DNA of 64,000 nucleotides from Streptomyces diastatochromogenes (GCA_026913215.1 JAPTYK010000001.1:6696001-6760000), one strand, 5' to 3'; positions 17,730 through 27,493 are shown, numbered from the stretch's first letter. The notes: generated from the sequence alone by a model not told the origin. Numbers and translations: made by a program.

Positions 17730-17954
17730 TCATCGCTCGGGCCCCTCCTCCGGGGGCGACCAGGAACCCCGCCCCGCCTCCACGTGCGGCTGCTCGGACA
17801 CACGGGCGTCCCGCCGTCGGCGCGCGACGCGCCGCGAACCCCACCAGAACGCGGCGACCAGCACCACGACCAACACCACTCCCACCAGGATCAGGAACAA
17901 CGAGGCCGATCCGGAGGCAGCGAGTCCAGAGGCAGCGGCCAAGGAGAGCATCAT
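17730..17954 (-). CDS. DUF6479-like single-pass membrane protein
   Basis: The product has 74 residues. Two adjacent ATG codons at 17954 and 17951 follow AAGGAAG. A hydrophobic segment 'LFLILVGVVLVVVLVAAFWW' is followed by 'GSRRVARRRR' and a Pro/Glu-rich tail. This layout of a short extracellular start, one helix, a basic stop and an acidic tail matches the small Streptomyces DUF6479 type, though it ends earlier than members I recall. Function unknown. Confidence 0.65.
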   Translation of the reverse strand: MMLSLAAASGLAASGSASLFLILVGVVLVVVLVAAFWWGSRRVARRRRDARVSEQPHVEAGRGSWSPPEEGPER

Positions 17955-18349
17955 GATTCTTCCTTTCTCACGGGATCCGAACGGGGCGTCGCATTCCCTC
18001 CCCGCCCGGTGGCGCCCGCCTGTATCCGGGCTCCGGGCACATGACGTCCTCCTTCCGCGCGCGTACGGCTCCGGATCGTTCCGGAACACGCGTGTACCCC
18101 GTCTCCGTGGTCGCACGCACGGGCGGGCGAACCTGGCCCCCGGACGGACGGACGGGCACGGCCCGAGAGGTCACCGCACCGCTCCGGAGGGGGCCGTGCG
18201 GGCGACGCGTCAGAGAGGTCGGCCAACGGTCGGCGTGGGCCCTGCGACACATGGGCACAGCCAATCGGACAAGCGAACCGTTGTACGCTCCGAAGACCGC
18301 CCTTGACCCGCCGAAGCGGGCAGGGAGCAGACAGATCAGGAGTTTCTTC
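17955..18349. other. 395-bp intergenic region upstream of panD
   Basis: No open frame here has a credible start or composition. It must hold the divergent promoters of the DUF6479-like gene and panD. I see no convincing hairpin or known riboswitch. Confidence 0.5.
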
Positions 18350-18775
18350 GTGCTGCGTACCATGTTCAAGTCCAAGATCCACCGTGCCACCGTGACCCAG
18401 GCGGACCTGCACTACGTCGGGTCGGTCACCGTCGACGCCGAGCTGATGGAGGCGGCCGATCTGCTGCCCGGTGAGCTCGTCCACATCGTCGACATCGACA
18501 ACGGGGCCCGTCTGGAGACGTACGTCATCGAGGGTGAGCGCGGGTCCGGGGTGATCGGGATCAATGGGGCCGCCGCCCATCTGGTGCACCCCGGGGACCT
18601 GGTGATTCTCATCAGCTACGCGCAGGTGGACGACGCGGAGGCGCGGAACCTCGTGCCGCGTGTCGTGCACGTCGACGGTGAGAACCGGATCGTGGAGCTG
18701 GGAGCGGACGCGTCCGCGCCCGTTCCCGGGAGCGACACGGTGCGCGGTCCGCACGCCGTGCCCTCCCGCGTCTGA
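18350..18775 (+). CDS. panD: Aspartate 1-decarboxylase (PanD)
   Basis: The product has 141 residues from GTG 18350, eight nt after AGGAG. It matches the PanD proenzyme throughout: 'MFKSKIHRATVTQADLHYVG' at the N-terminus, the self-cleavage site Gly24-Ser25 in 'YVGSVTVD', and 'GERGSGVIGINGAAAHLV' and 'VILISYAQVDD' later. The enzyme cuts itself to make a pyruvoyl group on Ser25 and converts L-aspartate to beta-alanine for pantothenate and CoA. No other pan genes are adjacent. The C-terminal 15 residues after 'NRIVELGAD' extend beyond the usual end. The frame is intact. Confidence 0.97.
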   Translation: MLRTMFKSKIHRATVTQADLHYVGSVTVDAELMEAADLLPGELVHIVDIDNGARLETYVIEGERGSGVIGINGAAAHLVHPGDLVILISYAQVDDAEARNLVPRVVHVDGENRIVELGADASAPVPGSDTVRGPHAVPSRV

Positions 18776-18799
18776 GCGGACCCGAGGTCAGCCGCCCTC

Positions 18800-18842
18800 T
18801 CCATGAGCCCCATGGGTCCATGAGCCCCATGAGTCCATGAGG
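18800..18842. repeat. 17-bp tandem repeat, 2.5 copies
   Basis: TCCATGAGCCCCATGGG at 18800 is followed by TCCATGAGCCCCATGAG at 18817 and a partial copy at 18834. It lies just after panD. Confidence 0.85.
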
Positions 18843-18946
18843 GGCGGGTGACCCGGCGGGCGAGGAGAGGCGGTGGGGCCACCCTGGAAGGGAGCCCCTG
18901 TGGGCCCTGGGTGCCAGGAGGTCCCGGTGTCGTGCCAGGAGGCACT

Positions 18947-18990
18947 GGTGCCAGGGCCCCAGTGCCAGGGGCCCCAGTGCCAGGGGCCCC
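18947..18990. repeat. 15-bp tandem repeat, three copies
   Basis: AGTGCCAGGGGCCCC occurs exactly at 18961 and 18976, with a degenerate copy at 18947. The GGGGCCCC cores are self-complementary, so the array could also form small hairpins. It precedes the small proline-rich gene. Confidence 0.85.
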
Positions 18991-19009
18991 GTCGACCGGG
19001 AGGTCCGCG

Positions 19010-19202
19010 ATGACGCATCCCTTTCCCGAGCCGCTGCCCCGCCGGCGCCCCCGTGCCGCCGCCGAACCCGGTGCCGGTGCCGGTGCCGCCGGACCCCGCG
19101 CCCACGCCGGACCCCACGCCCGAGCCGGGGGGACCCGTACCGGAGCCCGTGCCGCAACCCGTGCCGGAGCCCGAACCTCAGCCCGAGCCCGGCCCCGCCT
19201 GA
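19010..19202 (+). CDS. Small proline-rich protein (one frame break)
   Basis: ATG 19010 has GGGAGG seven nt upstream and begins MTHPFPEPLP. A break near 19042 moves to a frame reading P-V-P repeats, then 'PDPAPTPDPTPEPGG' and 'PEPVPQPVPEPEPQPEPGPA' before a stop at 19200-19202. The joined product is about 63 residues, almost all Pro with Glu, Val and Thr. No signal peptide. The regular Pro periodicity of the second frame supports coding; the family is unknown. Confidence 0.5.
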
Positions 19203-19319
19203 GGGGGAGCGGAATCAACGCACAGGTGACATACGGGGCTTGAGGTTGGGCGTGGCCCTTGTCACGGAGTGTGTGGCGCCCCTAACTTGGACGGCTGTCG
19301 CTGTGTTCAAGGGGGGCCC

Positions 19320-20701
19320 ATGGCCGTACGCGGACGTCACCGCCGCCACCAGCCGAGCCGGATCAACCGTGCTTCGCTCACCGTCACGGCGGGAGGGGCC
19401 GGCATGGCGCTGCCGTTGATCGGTGCGGGCGCCGCGCATGCGGCCTCGCTCGATGTGTGGGAGAAGGTAGCGGCCTGCGAGTCCTCCTCCAGTTGGCACG
19501 TCAACACGGGCAACGGCTACTTCGGCGGCCTTCAGTTCACCCAGTCCACCTGGGAGCGGTACGGCGGCACGCACTACGCGCCGCGTGCCGACCTGGCTTC
19601 CAAGGACCAGCAGATCGCGATCGCCGAACGCGTCCTCAAGGGGCAGGGCCCCGGAGCCTGGCCGTCCTGCGGCCCCGGGCGGGCCTCGCCCGCGGGGGCA
19701 GGCGCCGGACGCGGGGACGAGCCAGCCGGCGGCGGGAACGCCGTCCGTACGGCCTCCCTGCCGGGGCAGCGACTCTTACCCGAGCGGCCGGCCCGGAGCG
19801 CGAGTCCGACCACCGTGCCCACCGTCCGGGAGATGTACACGGTGACGCCCGGCGACTCCCTGTCGAAGATCGCTCACGACGAGCAGGTCAGGGGCGGCTG
19901 GCAGCGGCTGTACGAGGCCAACCGGAAGGTCGTCGGGGACGACCCCGACCTCATCCACCCCGGGCAGCGCCTGACCCTGCGCATCACGGCCCCGAAGAAG
20001 GCCGAGGGAAGCCGGAGAGGAGGCGGCGAAGGCCGCGCAGAAGGCCGAACCGCCCGCGCGGACCGTGCGGCCCGCCAGGCCGCGCCGCCCAGGACCGCGC
20101 CCCCGGGGCCGTGCTCCCCAAGACCCCGGTGGTCGGGCACGACGCCCGGCCCTCCACGAAGCCCGCCCACAAGCCGGCTCCGAAGCCCCCCACGGCCAAG
20201 CCGAGCACCAAACCCCCCACCCGGCACACCCGAAGCCGAGTCCCAAGCCCAGCACCAAGCCGACCCACAAGCCCAGGCCCGTCGCCGAGCCGTCCACGGA
20301 GAACTACTCCGCGCCCGTCTCCGCCGGCATCGGCACCCGGTACGGCACCCGGGGCTCCTCCTGGTCCAGCGGCTACCACACCGGGGTTGACTTCCCCGTG
20401 CCCACCGGTACCTCGGTGAAGGCCGTGGCCGGCGGCCGGGTCGTGTCCGCAGGGTGGGGCGGCGCGTACGGCTACCAGATCGTCGTGCGCCACGACGACG
20501 GCCGCTACAGCCAGTACGCGCACCTCTCCGCGCTCACCGTCCGCGAGGGGCAGCGGGTGCACGCCGGGCAGCGCATCGCGCGCTCAGGATCGACCGGCAA
20601 CAGCTCGGGACCGCACCTCCACTTCGAGATCAGGACGGGTCCCGGGTACGGCTCCGACATCGACCCCTGGCGTATCTCAGGGCGCGGGAGTCTCCGTCTG
20701 A
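19320..20701 (+). CDS. Secreted cell-wall hydrolase: Rpf-like transglycosylase, LysM and M23 peptidase domains (frame breaks)
   Basis: It starts at ATG 19320 after GGGGGG. A signal peptide ends near 'GAGAAHAA'. The next 75 residues are a transglycosylase-like/Rpf domain ('VWEKVAACESSSSWHVNTG', 'GGLQFTQSTWERYGG'). A LysM follows at 'MYTVTPGDSLSKIAHDEQ', then a Lys/Pro/Thr-rich linker, then an M23 (LytM) endopeptidase with zinc motifs HTGVD and HLHFE. Breaks lie near 20020, 20100-20240 and at 20668 and 20680; adding two bases at the last two restores the ending AYLRGAGVSV at the TGA 20699-20701. The product would cut both glycan and peptide of peptidoglycan. I find no c-di-AMP riboswitch upstream, unlike many rpf genes. 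Confidence 0.85.
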
Positions 20702-21573
20702 CGTCGCCGGCGCGTCCGATGACGCCGACAGGGACTCCGGCGGGGGCGTCATGCGGTCGAGCGTGAGCTGCACGAGGCCGCCCGCCGCGACCGCGCCGCA
20801 GATCAGCGCCGCGACGGTGCCCGCCGCGCCGTAGCGGAAGCTCTCGCCGAAGAGCGTCACACCCACCGCCGCGGCGACCACCGGGTTGACGACCGTGACG
20901 GTGGCCAGCGGGGCGGCGAGCCCTGCGCCCCGGTACGAGGCCTGGGAGAGCAGCAGCCCGGTCACCGCGAACGCGGAGAGCACGAGCAGCCCCGTCCACT
21001 CGGCGAGCGGGGCCCGCGGGGTCCACTCCTCGGCCACCGACTTCGTCAGGACCGAGGCCATGCCGAAGGAGACGCCCGCCGCCGCGGCGAGCACGATGCT
21101 CCGCAGCACGGACCGGCCCACCAGGCGGGCGGCCGTGAACAGGACGGCGACCGCGCCGAAGGTGGCGCCCGCGAGCAGCCAGCGCTCCCCGTCGCTCAGG
21201 GACCCCTCGGCGCCGCTGGTGAGGCTCAGCAGCCCGGCGAGGCCCACCGTGGCCATCAGCGCGCCGCGCCAGGCCCGCCGCCCGGCCCGGCGGCCGGCGA
21301 ACAGGGCCGCCATGGGCAGCGCGAAGACGATCGTGAGGGCGCCCAGCGGCTGGACCAGGCTGAGCGGACCGTACGCGAGGGCGGCGACGTGCAGGCTCGC
21401 GCCCACGCCGTTGAGCAGGACGGAGACCCACCAGGCCGGGCTGCGCAGCGGCGCGTAGCGCGGGCCTCGGCGGAGGCCGCGACCCGCTCCTGCACGATCG
21501 CCGCGGCCGCGTAGGCGACCGCGGAGGCCAGGGCCAGGACGACGGACAGCATGAGTGGACTCATACCTTCCAC
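20630..21573 (-). CDS. EamA/DMT-family membrane transporter (one frame break)
   Basis: It starts at GTG 21573, five nt after GGAGGAG; ATG 21564 would sit against the site. The frame changes near 21460, after which 'WWVSVLLNGVGASLHVAALA' continues the first domain. The roughly 310 residues form about ten hydrophobic segments, with the drug/metabolite-transporter pattern 'PLSLVQPLGALTIVFALPM' in the first half and 'VTVVNPVVAAAVGVTLFGE' in the second. The substrate is unknown. Its 3' end overlaps the convergent hydrolase gene by 72 bp, so a further break near the stop is possible. Confidence 0.8.
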
Positions 21574-21821
21574 GATCTCTCCTCCCGGCCGCCCGCGTCG
21601 TCGTACCAGGGGACGTCTTCGGGGATACCGCCGAGGAGTACGCGCCCGCGCGTACGCCCCTGGATGTACACCCGCGCAGGTCGGAACGGGTGCAAAGCAG
21701 GCTTTCCGATCACTCGGGACCGGCCGGGAGGGCTTCGGCGCATCCGGGAGGAGTTCGGGAGAAGTTTTCGGGAGAAGTTACGGTGGGGGCCGGTCACAGG
21801 ATTCCGGGGCGGGGCGTGCGC

Positions 21822-22543
21822 ATGGGACTCGGCGCGAGCGGCGGCGGCGGATCGCCGGGCGGCTTCTTCGCCCTGCGGACCACCGCCCCGGCGACCGGCG
21901 GCGCGCACCGGCCGCTCGCCCGCCTGTACGCGGGGGAGGACGGGCCCTCACCGCGCGCGTGGACCACGTCACCGCCCGGCTCTGCGCCCCCGAGCGCCGC
22001 GTCGGCGCCTCCGTCGCCCACCTCGGGCTCGCCGCCCGGCTCTGGTCCACGGCCCTCGGCCCGGCGGCGGTCCACGGCCGCTTCCCGGCACTCGACCCCG
22101 CCGAGCTGCACTGGGACGGGGCGCTGACCGCCCCCGACGACCTGTGGTGGGCCGGGACCGGGACCCGCCCCGGGACCGTGGACGAGCTGCGCGCGGCCGT
22201 CCAGGAAGCCCATCTCGTCCCGCTCCACGCGGCACTGCGCCGGGACGGCAACGTCTCCCCGCGCCTGCTGTGGGGCAACGCGGGCTCCGCCCTCGCCGGC
22301 GCCCTGCGCGAGCTGGTCCGCTGGGCGCGCGCCCACGGCCGTCCGGAGGCGGCCGAGCGGGCCGCCGCCCTGGTCTCCGGACTCCTGGACCACCCGGACC
22401 TCGCCGGGACGGTCCGCGGCCCGCGGCTGCGCCGCACCAGCTGCTGCCTCTACTACCGCGTCCCGGGCGGCGGGCTGTGCGGCGACTGTGTCTTCGACCA
22501 CGCCCCCCGCACGGGTTTGGAGGCGCGGCCCCCCGCTCCGTAA
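21822..22543 (+). CDS. FhuF-like (2Fe-2S)-binding protein (one frame break)
   Basis: The C-terminal motif 'SCCLYYRVPGGGLCGDCVF' has the CC-x10-C-x2-C spacing of the ferric-siderophore reductase FhuF C-terminal [2Fe-2S] domain. The region before it ('LHWDGALTAPDDLWW', 'PRLLWGNAGSALAGALREL') also suits actinobacterial FhuF-like proteins of about 240 residues. Such proteins reduce iron in imported siderophores. The frame breaks near 21945. The start is uncertain: ATG 21822 lacks a ribosome site, while in-frame GTG 21783 follows GGGAGAAG. No siderophore genes are adjacent. Confidence 0.75.
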
Positions 22544-22603
22544 AGTTGGGGTTTTGAAAGCCGGCGAGCGGCGACGTACGAGCGAACGAGGAACCCGAAG
22601 GCC

Positions 22604-24086
22604 ATGACGGTGACCGAAGAAAACCAGGACTACGGGCCGGGCATCGACCCCGAGCGCCTGGCCGTCTGCCTGAGCGTCCTCGACGAGCTCGACAAGATCG
22701 ACGTCGACCACCCGGACGCGATCACCGTCCGGCGCGCCACCGCCGGGATCTACCGGACCGTGAAGCAGCGCCGCCGCCAGGAGCGCCGGGCCGCGAAGAC
22801 GGCGAACGACAAGGCGGTCACCGAGGCCACGGCCACCGGTTCCGCGCAGCGCATCGACGACGAGACCGAGGGCCTGCTGCCCACCTCCGTCACCGAGGAG
22901 GGGCGGATCGCGGGGATACTCCAGCGCCCGCGCTCCTGCTACGTCTGCAAGACGCGGTACGTCGAGGTCGACTACTTCTACCACCAGCTCTGCCAGCCCT
23001 GCGCGGCGCTGAACCGGGCCAAGCGCGACGCCGGCGCGGACCTCAGCGGCAAGCGCGCGCTGCTCACCGGCGGCCGGGCCAAGATCGGCATGTACATCGC
23101 GCTGCGGCTGCTGCGCGACGGCGCCCACACCACCATCACCACCCGCTTCCCCAAGGACGCCATCCGCCGCTTCAAGGCGATGGAGGACTCCGCGGACTGG
23201 ATGCACCGCCTGGAGGTCGTCGGCATCGACCTGCGCGACCCGGCCCAGGCCGTCGCGCTCGCCGACCAGATGACCGAGGCCGCCCGCTCGACATCCTCAT
23301 CAACAACGCGACGCAGACCGTGCGCCGGCTGCCCTCCGCGTACGCCGCCCTCGTCGAGGGCGAGGCGGCCCGCTGCCCGCCGGCGAGCTGCCCGCCCACC
23401 ACGTCATCGGCGCGTTCAACTCGGGCGCGGTCGGCGAGCTCGTCGGCTCGTCCGAGCTTCCCGCCGGCGTGCGCGACCTGGAGGCCCAGCAGGTCGCCGA
23501 CCTCGCGCTGGTCGCGGGCAACGCCACCATCGCCAAGCACCTCGACGGCACCGCGATCGACGCGGGCGGCCTCGTGCCCGACGTCGTCGACACCAACACC
23601 TGGGTGCAGAGCATCGAGCAGATCTCCCCGGTGGAGCTCCTCGAGACCCAGCTGTGCAACTACACGGCGCCGTTCATCCTGATCAGCAAGCTGCGGCCGG
23701 CGATGGCCGAGGCGGCGAAGAAGGCGGCCAGCGGCCGTGCCTACGTGGTGAACGTGTCGGCGATGGAGGGCGTCTTCAGCCGCGGCTACAAGGGCGCGGG
23801 ACACCCGAACACCAACGCCGCGAAGGCCGCGATGAACATGGTGACGCGGACCAGCGGCCAGGAGATGTTCGAGACCGACGGCATCCTGATGACCTCGGTC
23901 GACACCGGCTGGATCACCGACGAGCGTCCCCACTTCGACAAGCTGCGCCTCGCCGAGGCCGGTTTCCACGCCCCGCTGGACCTCGTCGACGGTGCGGCCC
24001 GCGTGTACGACCCGGTCGTGCGCGGCGAGGCGGGCGAGGACCTCTACGGCTGCTTCCTGAAGGACTACGCCCCCGCCAACTGGTAG
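22604..24086 (+). CDS. SDR-family oxidoreductase with an N-terminal Cys4 motif (two frame breaks)
   Basis: It starts at ATG 22604. The protein is about 495 residues after joining across breaks near 23285 and 23375. The first 105 residues are charged and helical. Then 'CYVCKTRYVEVDYFYHQLC' plus 'QPC' gives four cysteines spaced like a zinc ribbon. A Rossmann region follows ('RALLTGGRAKIGMYIALRLL', 'DILINNATQTVRR'). Near the C-terminus, where classical SDRs have YxxxK, it reads 'GHPNTNAAKAAMNM'; the Lys is kept but the Tyr is absent. The family is conserved in actinobacteria, and the reaction is not known to me. A T-tailed terminator follows 49 bp after the stop. Confidence 0.8.
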
Positions 24087-24134
24087 ACCCCGACACGAGG
24101 GCCCCGCTACAGCGGTTCCCACGGTTCCGGCAAG

Positions 24135-24164
24135 AGCGCCCCATCGGCCTGATGGGGCGCTTTT
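24135..24164 (+). terminator. Rho-independent terminator with T-run
   Basis: An 11-bp exact stem AGCGCCCCATC with loop GGCCT is followed by TTTT. It ends the SDR gene unit and isolates the peptide gene at 24385. Confidence 0.9.
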
Positions 24165-24384
24165 CCGTCTTGCTTCACCCGATTGCGTCACACTTTGGAG
24201 CCCGGTAGAGCGCAGGCGCGCTCATTTGGTTAGTCTGAGGCACACGGTCGGCCACCGAGGAGACACACCTTCCTCACGGCCTTCCTGGGACAGGCCTGCC
24301 ACCAAGGCCGCGGTCCCGCCACGAACGGCGCCACCGCGACCGGCCGGCACTTGTCCCATACGACGCGACACAAAGGAGTGCGCG

Positions 24385-24555
24385 GTGACACCCGAACTGA
24401 CGAAGCAGGAACCGCGACCGGCCGAACGTACCGAGCGGCCCCGCCGCAAGGGCGAGCTGGGCAGCCTCGACGTGTGGGCCCACGCGGCCCCGATCCGGCT
24501 CGCGGGCTACGAGGAGGACCTCGCCGAGCCCCACATCCTGCCGGGCATCGACTGA
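24385..24555 (+). CDS. Lone 56-residue peptide of unknown function
   Basis: GTG 24385 follows AAAGGAG by seven nt. The peptide has a charged N-terminal half ('PRPAERTERPRRKGELGS') and a mixed C-terminal half ('LDVWAHAAPIRLAGYEEDLA' then EPHILPGID). It has no Cys, no signal peptide and no membrane helix. A terminator upstream (24135) and another downstream (24572) make it a single-gene transcript with a leader of up to about 200 nt. The layout of a polar leader plus a distinct tail with Trp and Tyr could suit a modified-peptide precursor, but no modifying enzyme is adjacent. I do not recognise the family. Confidence 0.65.
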   Translation: MTPELTKQEPRPAERTERPRRKGELGSLDVWAHAAPIRLAGYEEDLAEPHILPGID

Positions 24556-24571
24556 TCTTCCCGTGTTCACC

Positions 24572-24609
24572 CCGGGTGCCCCCGGCCGTCCGCGGCCCGG
24601 GGGCACCGG
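24572..24609. terminator. Hairpin between convergent genes
   Basis: GGTGCCCCCGGCCG pairs with its complement across a short loop with one bulged C. It serves the peptide gene (ends 24555) and the leftward operon (ends 24615). Confidence 0.7.
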
Positions 24610-24614
24610 CGCGT

Positions 24615-26040
24615 TCAGCGGGAGCCGTCGGCGGGTTCCCGCAGGCGGATCGGCGGCAGGTACTCCCGCACCAGCGTCCGGTGCCACCAGGCCCCGGTCT
24701 CCCGGAGCTCGCGCCAGGTCGTGTACCGGTAGCGGTAGAGCCGGGCGCGGACGAGGACCGGCGGCGCGTCCGGGAAGGGGTTGTGGGCGAGCAGCCGCAG
24801 GGTGTCCCGGTCGCCGTCGAGGAGCCGCTCGACGAAGGGCCCGAACCACTCGCGCGCGTACCCCGGGGAGAGCGCGGCGAACCACATCAGCCAGTCGAGC
24901 CGCAGGTGGTACGGGGCGAACTGCCGGGGCAGCCGGCGCGGATCGCCCGGCTTGCCCCGGAAGCCGTACTCCCGCCACACCGTGCCCTCGCGCGGCACCG
25001 GCTCGTCGGTGCCCTCGATGACGATCTCGTCCCGGATCCGGCCGACGGTGCCGAAGGCGCCGTAGCTGTTGACCAGGTGGTACGGGTCGTACGAGCGGTT
25101 CATCGCCTGGTTCCGGGAGAACAGGTTGCGCACCGGGCGGTAGCTCCGCACCAGGACGAAGGCGGTGAACGCGACCACCACGACCACGTACCAGAGCGGC
25201 GGATCCGGCTGGGGGTGCTCGCCGACCAGCGGGGAGGCGTCCACGACGGAGAGCGCGAGCACGATCGTGAGCCAGTTCAGCCAGGCGAAGTTCCCGGAGA
25301 GCACCAGCCACAGCTGGGTCGCCACCATCAGACAGGCCGCCGCCGTGGCCACCGGCTGCGGGGTGAAGAGCAGGAACGGCACGAACAGCTGGACGACGTG
25401 GTTGGCCGCGGCCTCCACCCGGTGCAGCGGGCGCGGCAGGTGGTGGAAGAACCAGCTCAGCGGGCCGGGCATCGGCTGGGTCTCGTGGTGGTGGTAGAGG
25501 CAGGTCAGGTTCCGCCAGCAGGGGTCGCCGCGGATCTTGATGAGCCCGGCGCCGAACTCGACGCGGAAGAGCAGCCAGCGCAGCAGGAACAGGACGAGGA
25601 CCGGCGGGCCGGTGTCGTCGTTGCCGAGGAGGACGGCGAGGAGCCCGGTCTCCAGGAGCAGCGACTCCCAGCCGAAGGAGTACCAGGTCTGTCCCACGTT
25701 CACGATCGACAGGTAGAGCCCCACAGCACCAGCCACAGGAGCATCGAGACCGGCAGCGGCACGGCGTCCCCGGCGCCCGCGGCGAGCGCGAGCGCGAGGG
25801 CGGCGCCGGACCCGGCGACGGTCGCGAAGAGGCGGTCGGAGTAGCGCCAGTGGAAGAGCGAGGGCGTGTGGCGCGGGCGGGTCCGGCGCAGGTACTCCGG
25901 TACGGGAGCATGCCGCGCTCGCCGATCAGCGCCCGGAACTGGAGGGCTGCCGAAAGGAACGCCACGCAGTACAGCCCGGCGAGGCCCCGCTGGAAGACGA
26001 TCCGGCTCAGCCACTGGTCGGGTGCGGTGAACCACTCCAT
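24615..26040 (-). CDS. Lipase maturation factor-family membrane protein (two frame breaks)
   Basis: It starts at ATG 26040 (MEWFTAPDQWLSRIVFQRG); frames change near 25905 and 25720. The joined protein is about 470 residues with five or more hydrophobic segments, then a soluble C-terminal part rich in Trp, Tyr and Arg. Family hallmarks include 'FGAGLIKIRGDPCWRNLTCL' with 'YHHHETQPMPGPLSW' and the later 'PRQFAPYHLRLDWLMWFAAL'. Eukaryotic LMF1 helps lipases fold in the ER; the role of bacterial members is unknown. It is the last gene of the YndJ-DUF1990-LMF operon, 22 bp after DUF1990. Confidence 0.85.
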
Positions 26041-26062
26041 CACCACCAGTATCGGCCCGGGA

Positions 26063-26609
26063 TCAGGTCCTGACGAGACGCCCGAGGGTCCGGCCGAGGT
26101 GGCGCGCGTAGGCGTGCTGGAGCACCGGGATCAGGGGCCCGCCGAGCCGGGTGTACCAGGCGGCGGGACGGCTGAAGGCGGTGACCGTGAAGCGGACCGT
26201 GCCGTCGGGGTCGAGGGTGACGATGAAGGACTCCTCGCCGCACTCCGGGTGTCCGGTCAGGGTGCCGTAGGCGAAGCCGACGCGGTCCTCCTCGTACGCC
26301 GTCCAGATCACCTCGCAGGGGACGCCGATGCGGAGCGGTCCGGCGCCCAGCGCCACTTCCAGGCGGACGCCGGGCGCGGCGCGGTCGGCGTCGGCGTGGA
26401 CGCGCGCCCGGAGGCGCGGTGCGTCCGCCAGGTGGTGACGGCCGCGCCGGCGGTCTCGAAGGCGGCCCTGCCGTGGCCGACGACCGCGCTGTGCCGCAGG
26501 TGGTGGTAGCGCTCGGGAGGGCCTCCGGGGTGCGGGTGGCGCCGACCTCGCGGTAGCTGAGGGCGGGGCGGCGGTCGGGCCGGGAGAAGTCGTGCAGCAG
26601 GCGGGTCAT
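26063..26609 (-). CDS. DUF1990 family protein (two frame breaks)
   Basis: The start ATG 26609 overlaps the stop of the YndJ-like gene (ATGA). The joined reading runs 'RPALSYREVGATRTPEALP', then 'RYHHLRHSAVVGHGRAAFE', then 'PCEVIWTAYEEDRVGFAYG' and 'TLTGHPECGEESFIV', with breaks near 26518 and 26405. The G-T-L-x-G-H-P-E-x-G-E-E-x-F stretch is the DUF1990 signature. Members are about 180 residues, as here, and usually neighbour YndJ. Biochemical role unknown. Confidence 0.85.
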
Positions 26610-27476
26610 GCCGGGAGCTCCGTTCGCGGGAGAAGGGCGGGAGAAGGGCGGTCCGTCGCGAGGCGGCGCCGGGCGAGGAGCGCGCAGACGGCGAAGCCGA
26701 GGGCGTTGCCCAGGCCGTGCGTGGCGGCCGTCCAGGTCAGGAGAGGTGCGGCAGCCCGGTCGCCTCGCCGAGCGCCCAGCTGAGCGCGAGCGTCATGGTG
26801 ACGACGAGGACCAGGGCCGAGACGGCGAGGAGGCCACGGGTGAGCGGGCCGGCGGCGAGCTCGCGGCGCTCCCGCAGGGTCAGCACGGAGACCGCGGCCA
26901 TGCCGGCCGTCAGGACGACGGCGCCCACGAGCTCGGCCCAGTCGTCGACGAAGTAGCCGAGCAGGACGAGCAGGGTGCCGGCGGGGACGCTGAGCGCGGC
27001 GAGGCGGGCCGTGGGGCCGTCGGACGTACGGCTGACGAGTCCGGCGACCAGTGCGGCGGCGAAGCCCGCGAAGTGGAAGTGCGGGACGGTCAGCGCGAGG
27101 ACGTCCAGGTCGAAGCCGAACAGCGGGTACGAGGCCCGCTCGGCGACGAGCGCGAGGCCGGCGACGGAGGGTGCCACCAGGGCGGTGAGGACGGCGATCT
27201 CGCTCGGGCGGAGCGAGCGCGTCAGCATCAGCCGGGCCGGGGCCTGGAGCGCGAGGGCCAGTGTCCCGAGGGCGTAGACCGCGGCGAGCGCGGCGGCGGT
27301 TCCGGAGCGGGGCAGCCAGAGGGCGAGGGCTCCGGGGCGGCGAGCAGCGGCCAGGCGCGCCGGAGCGGGTCCCAGCCGGGTGGCCGGGGGCCGTCGAGGA
27401 GTGCGAGTCCGGTCGGTACGACCCAGAACATGCCGATCATCACGATCGGATTCACCAGGACCGACAGCGTGGTCAT
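26606..27476 (-). CDS. YndJ-like multi-pass membrane protein (two frame breaks)
   Basis: It starts at ATG 27476 (MTTLSVLVNPIVMIGMFWVV); frames change near 27340 and 26742. The corrected C-terminus 'LTWTAATHGLGNALGFAVC' followed by 'RRRLATDRPSPALLPRTELP' ends in a TGA that overlaps the next start. About eight hydrophobic helices are visible ('LTVPHFHFAGFAAALVAGLV', 'AGTLLVLLGYFVDDWAELVG'). The HFHF and HGLGNA motifs are typical of YndJ. Function unknown. It heads the operon controlled by the TTGAAC palindromes. Confidence 0.85.
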
Positions 27477-27493
27477 GCGTCAGCACCCCCTAC

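Noticed and set aside
18788..19117. Minus-strand frame with Trp-His-Gly repeats after panD
   Set aside because: It is produced by the 15- and 17-bp tandem arrays read in antisense and has no start signal.
19203..19319. Possible c-di-AMP (ydaO-type) riboswitch before the Rpf-like hydrolase
   Set aside because: The leader is too short and lacks the conserved core elements expected upstream of many Streptomyces rpf genes.
24222..24242. Possible iron-regulator box (TTTGGTTAGTCTGAGGC) upstream of the lone peptide
   Set aside because: Only one half resembles the TTAGGTTAGGCTAACCTAA-type site; it fits a promoter -10 region (TAGTCT) as well.
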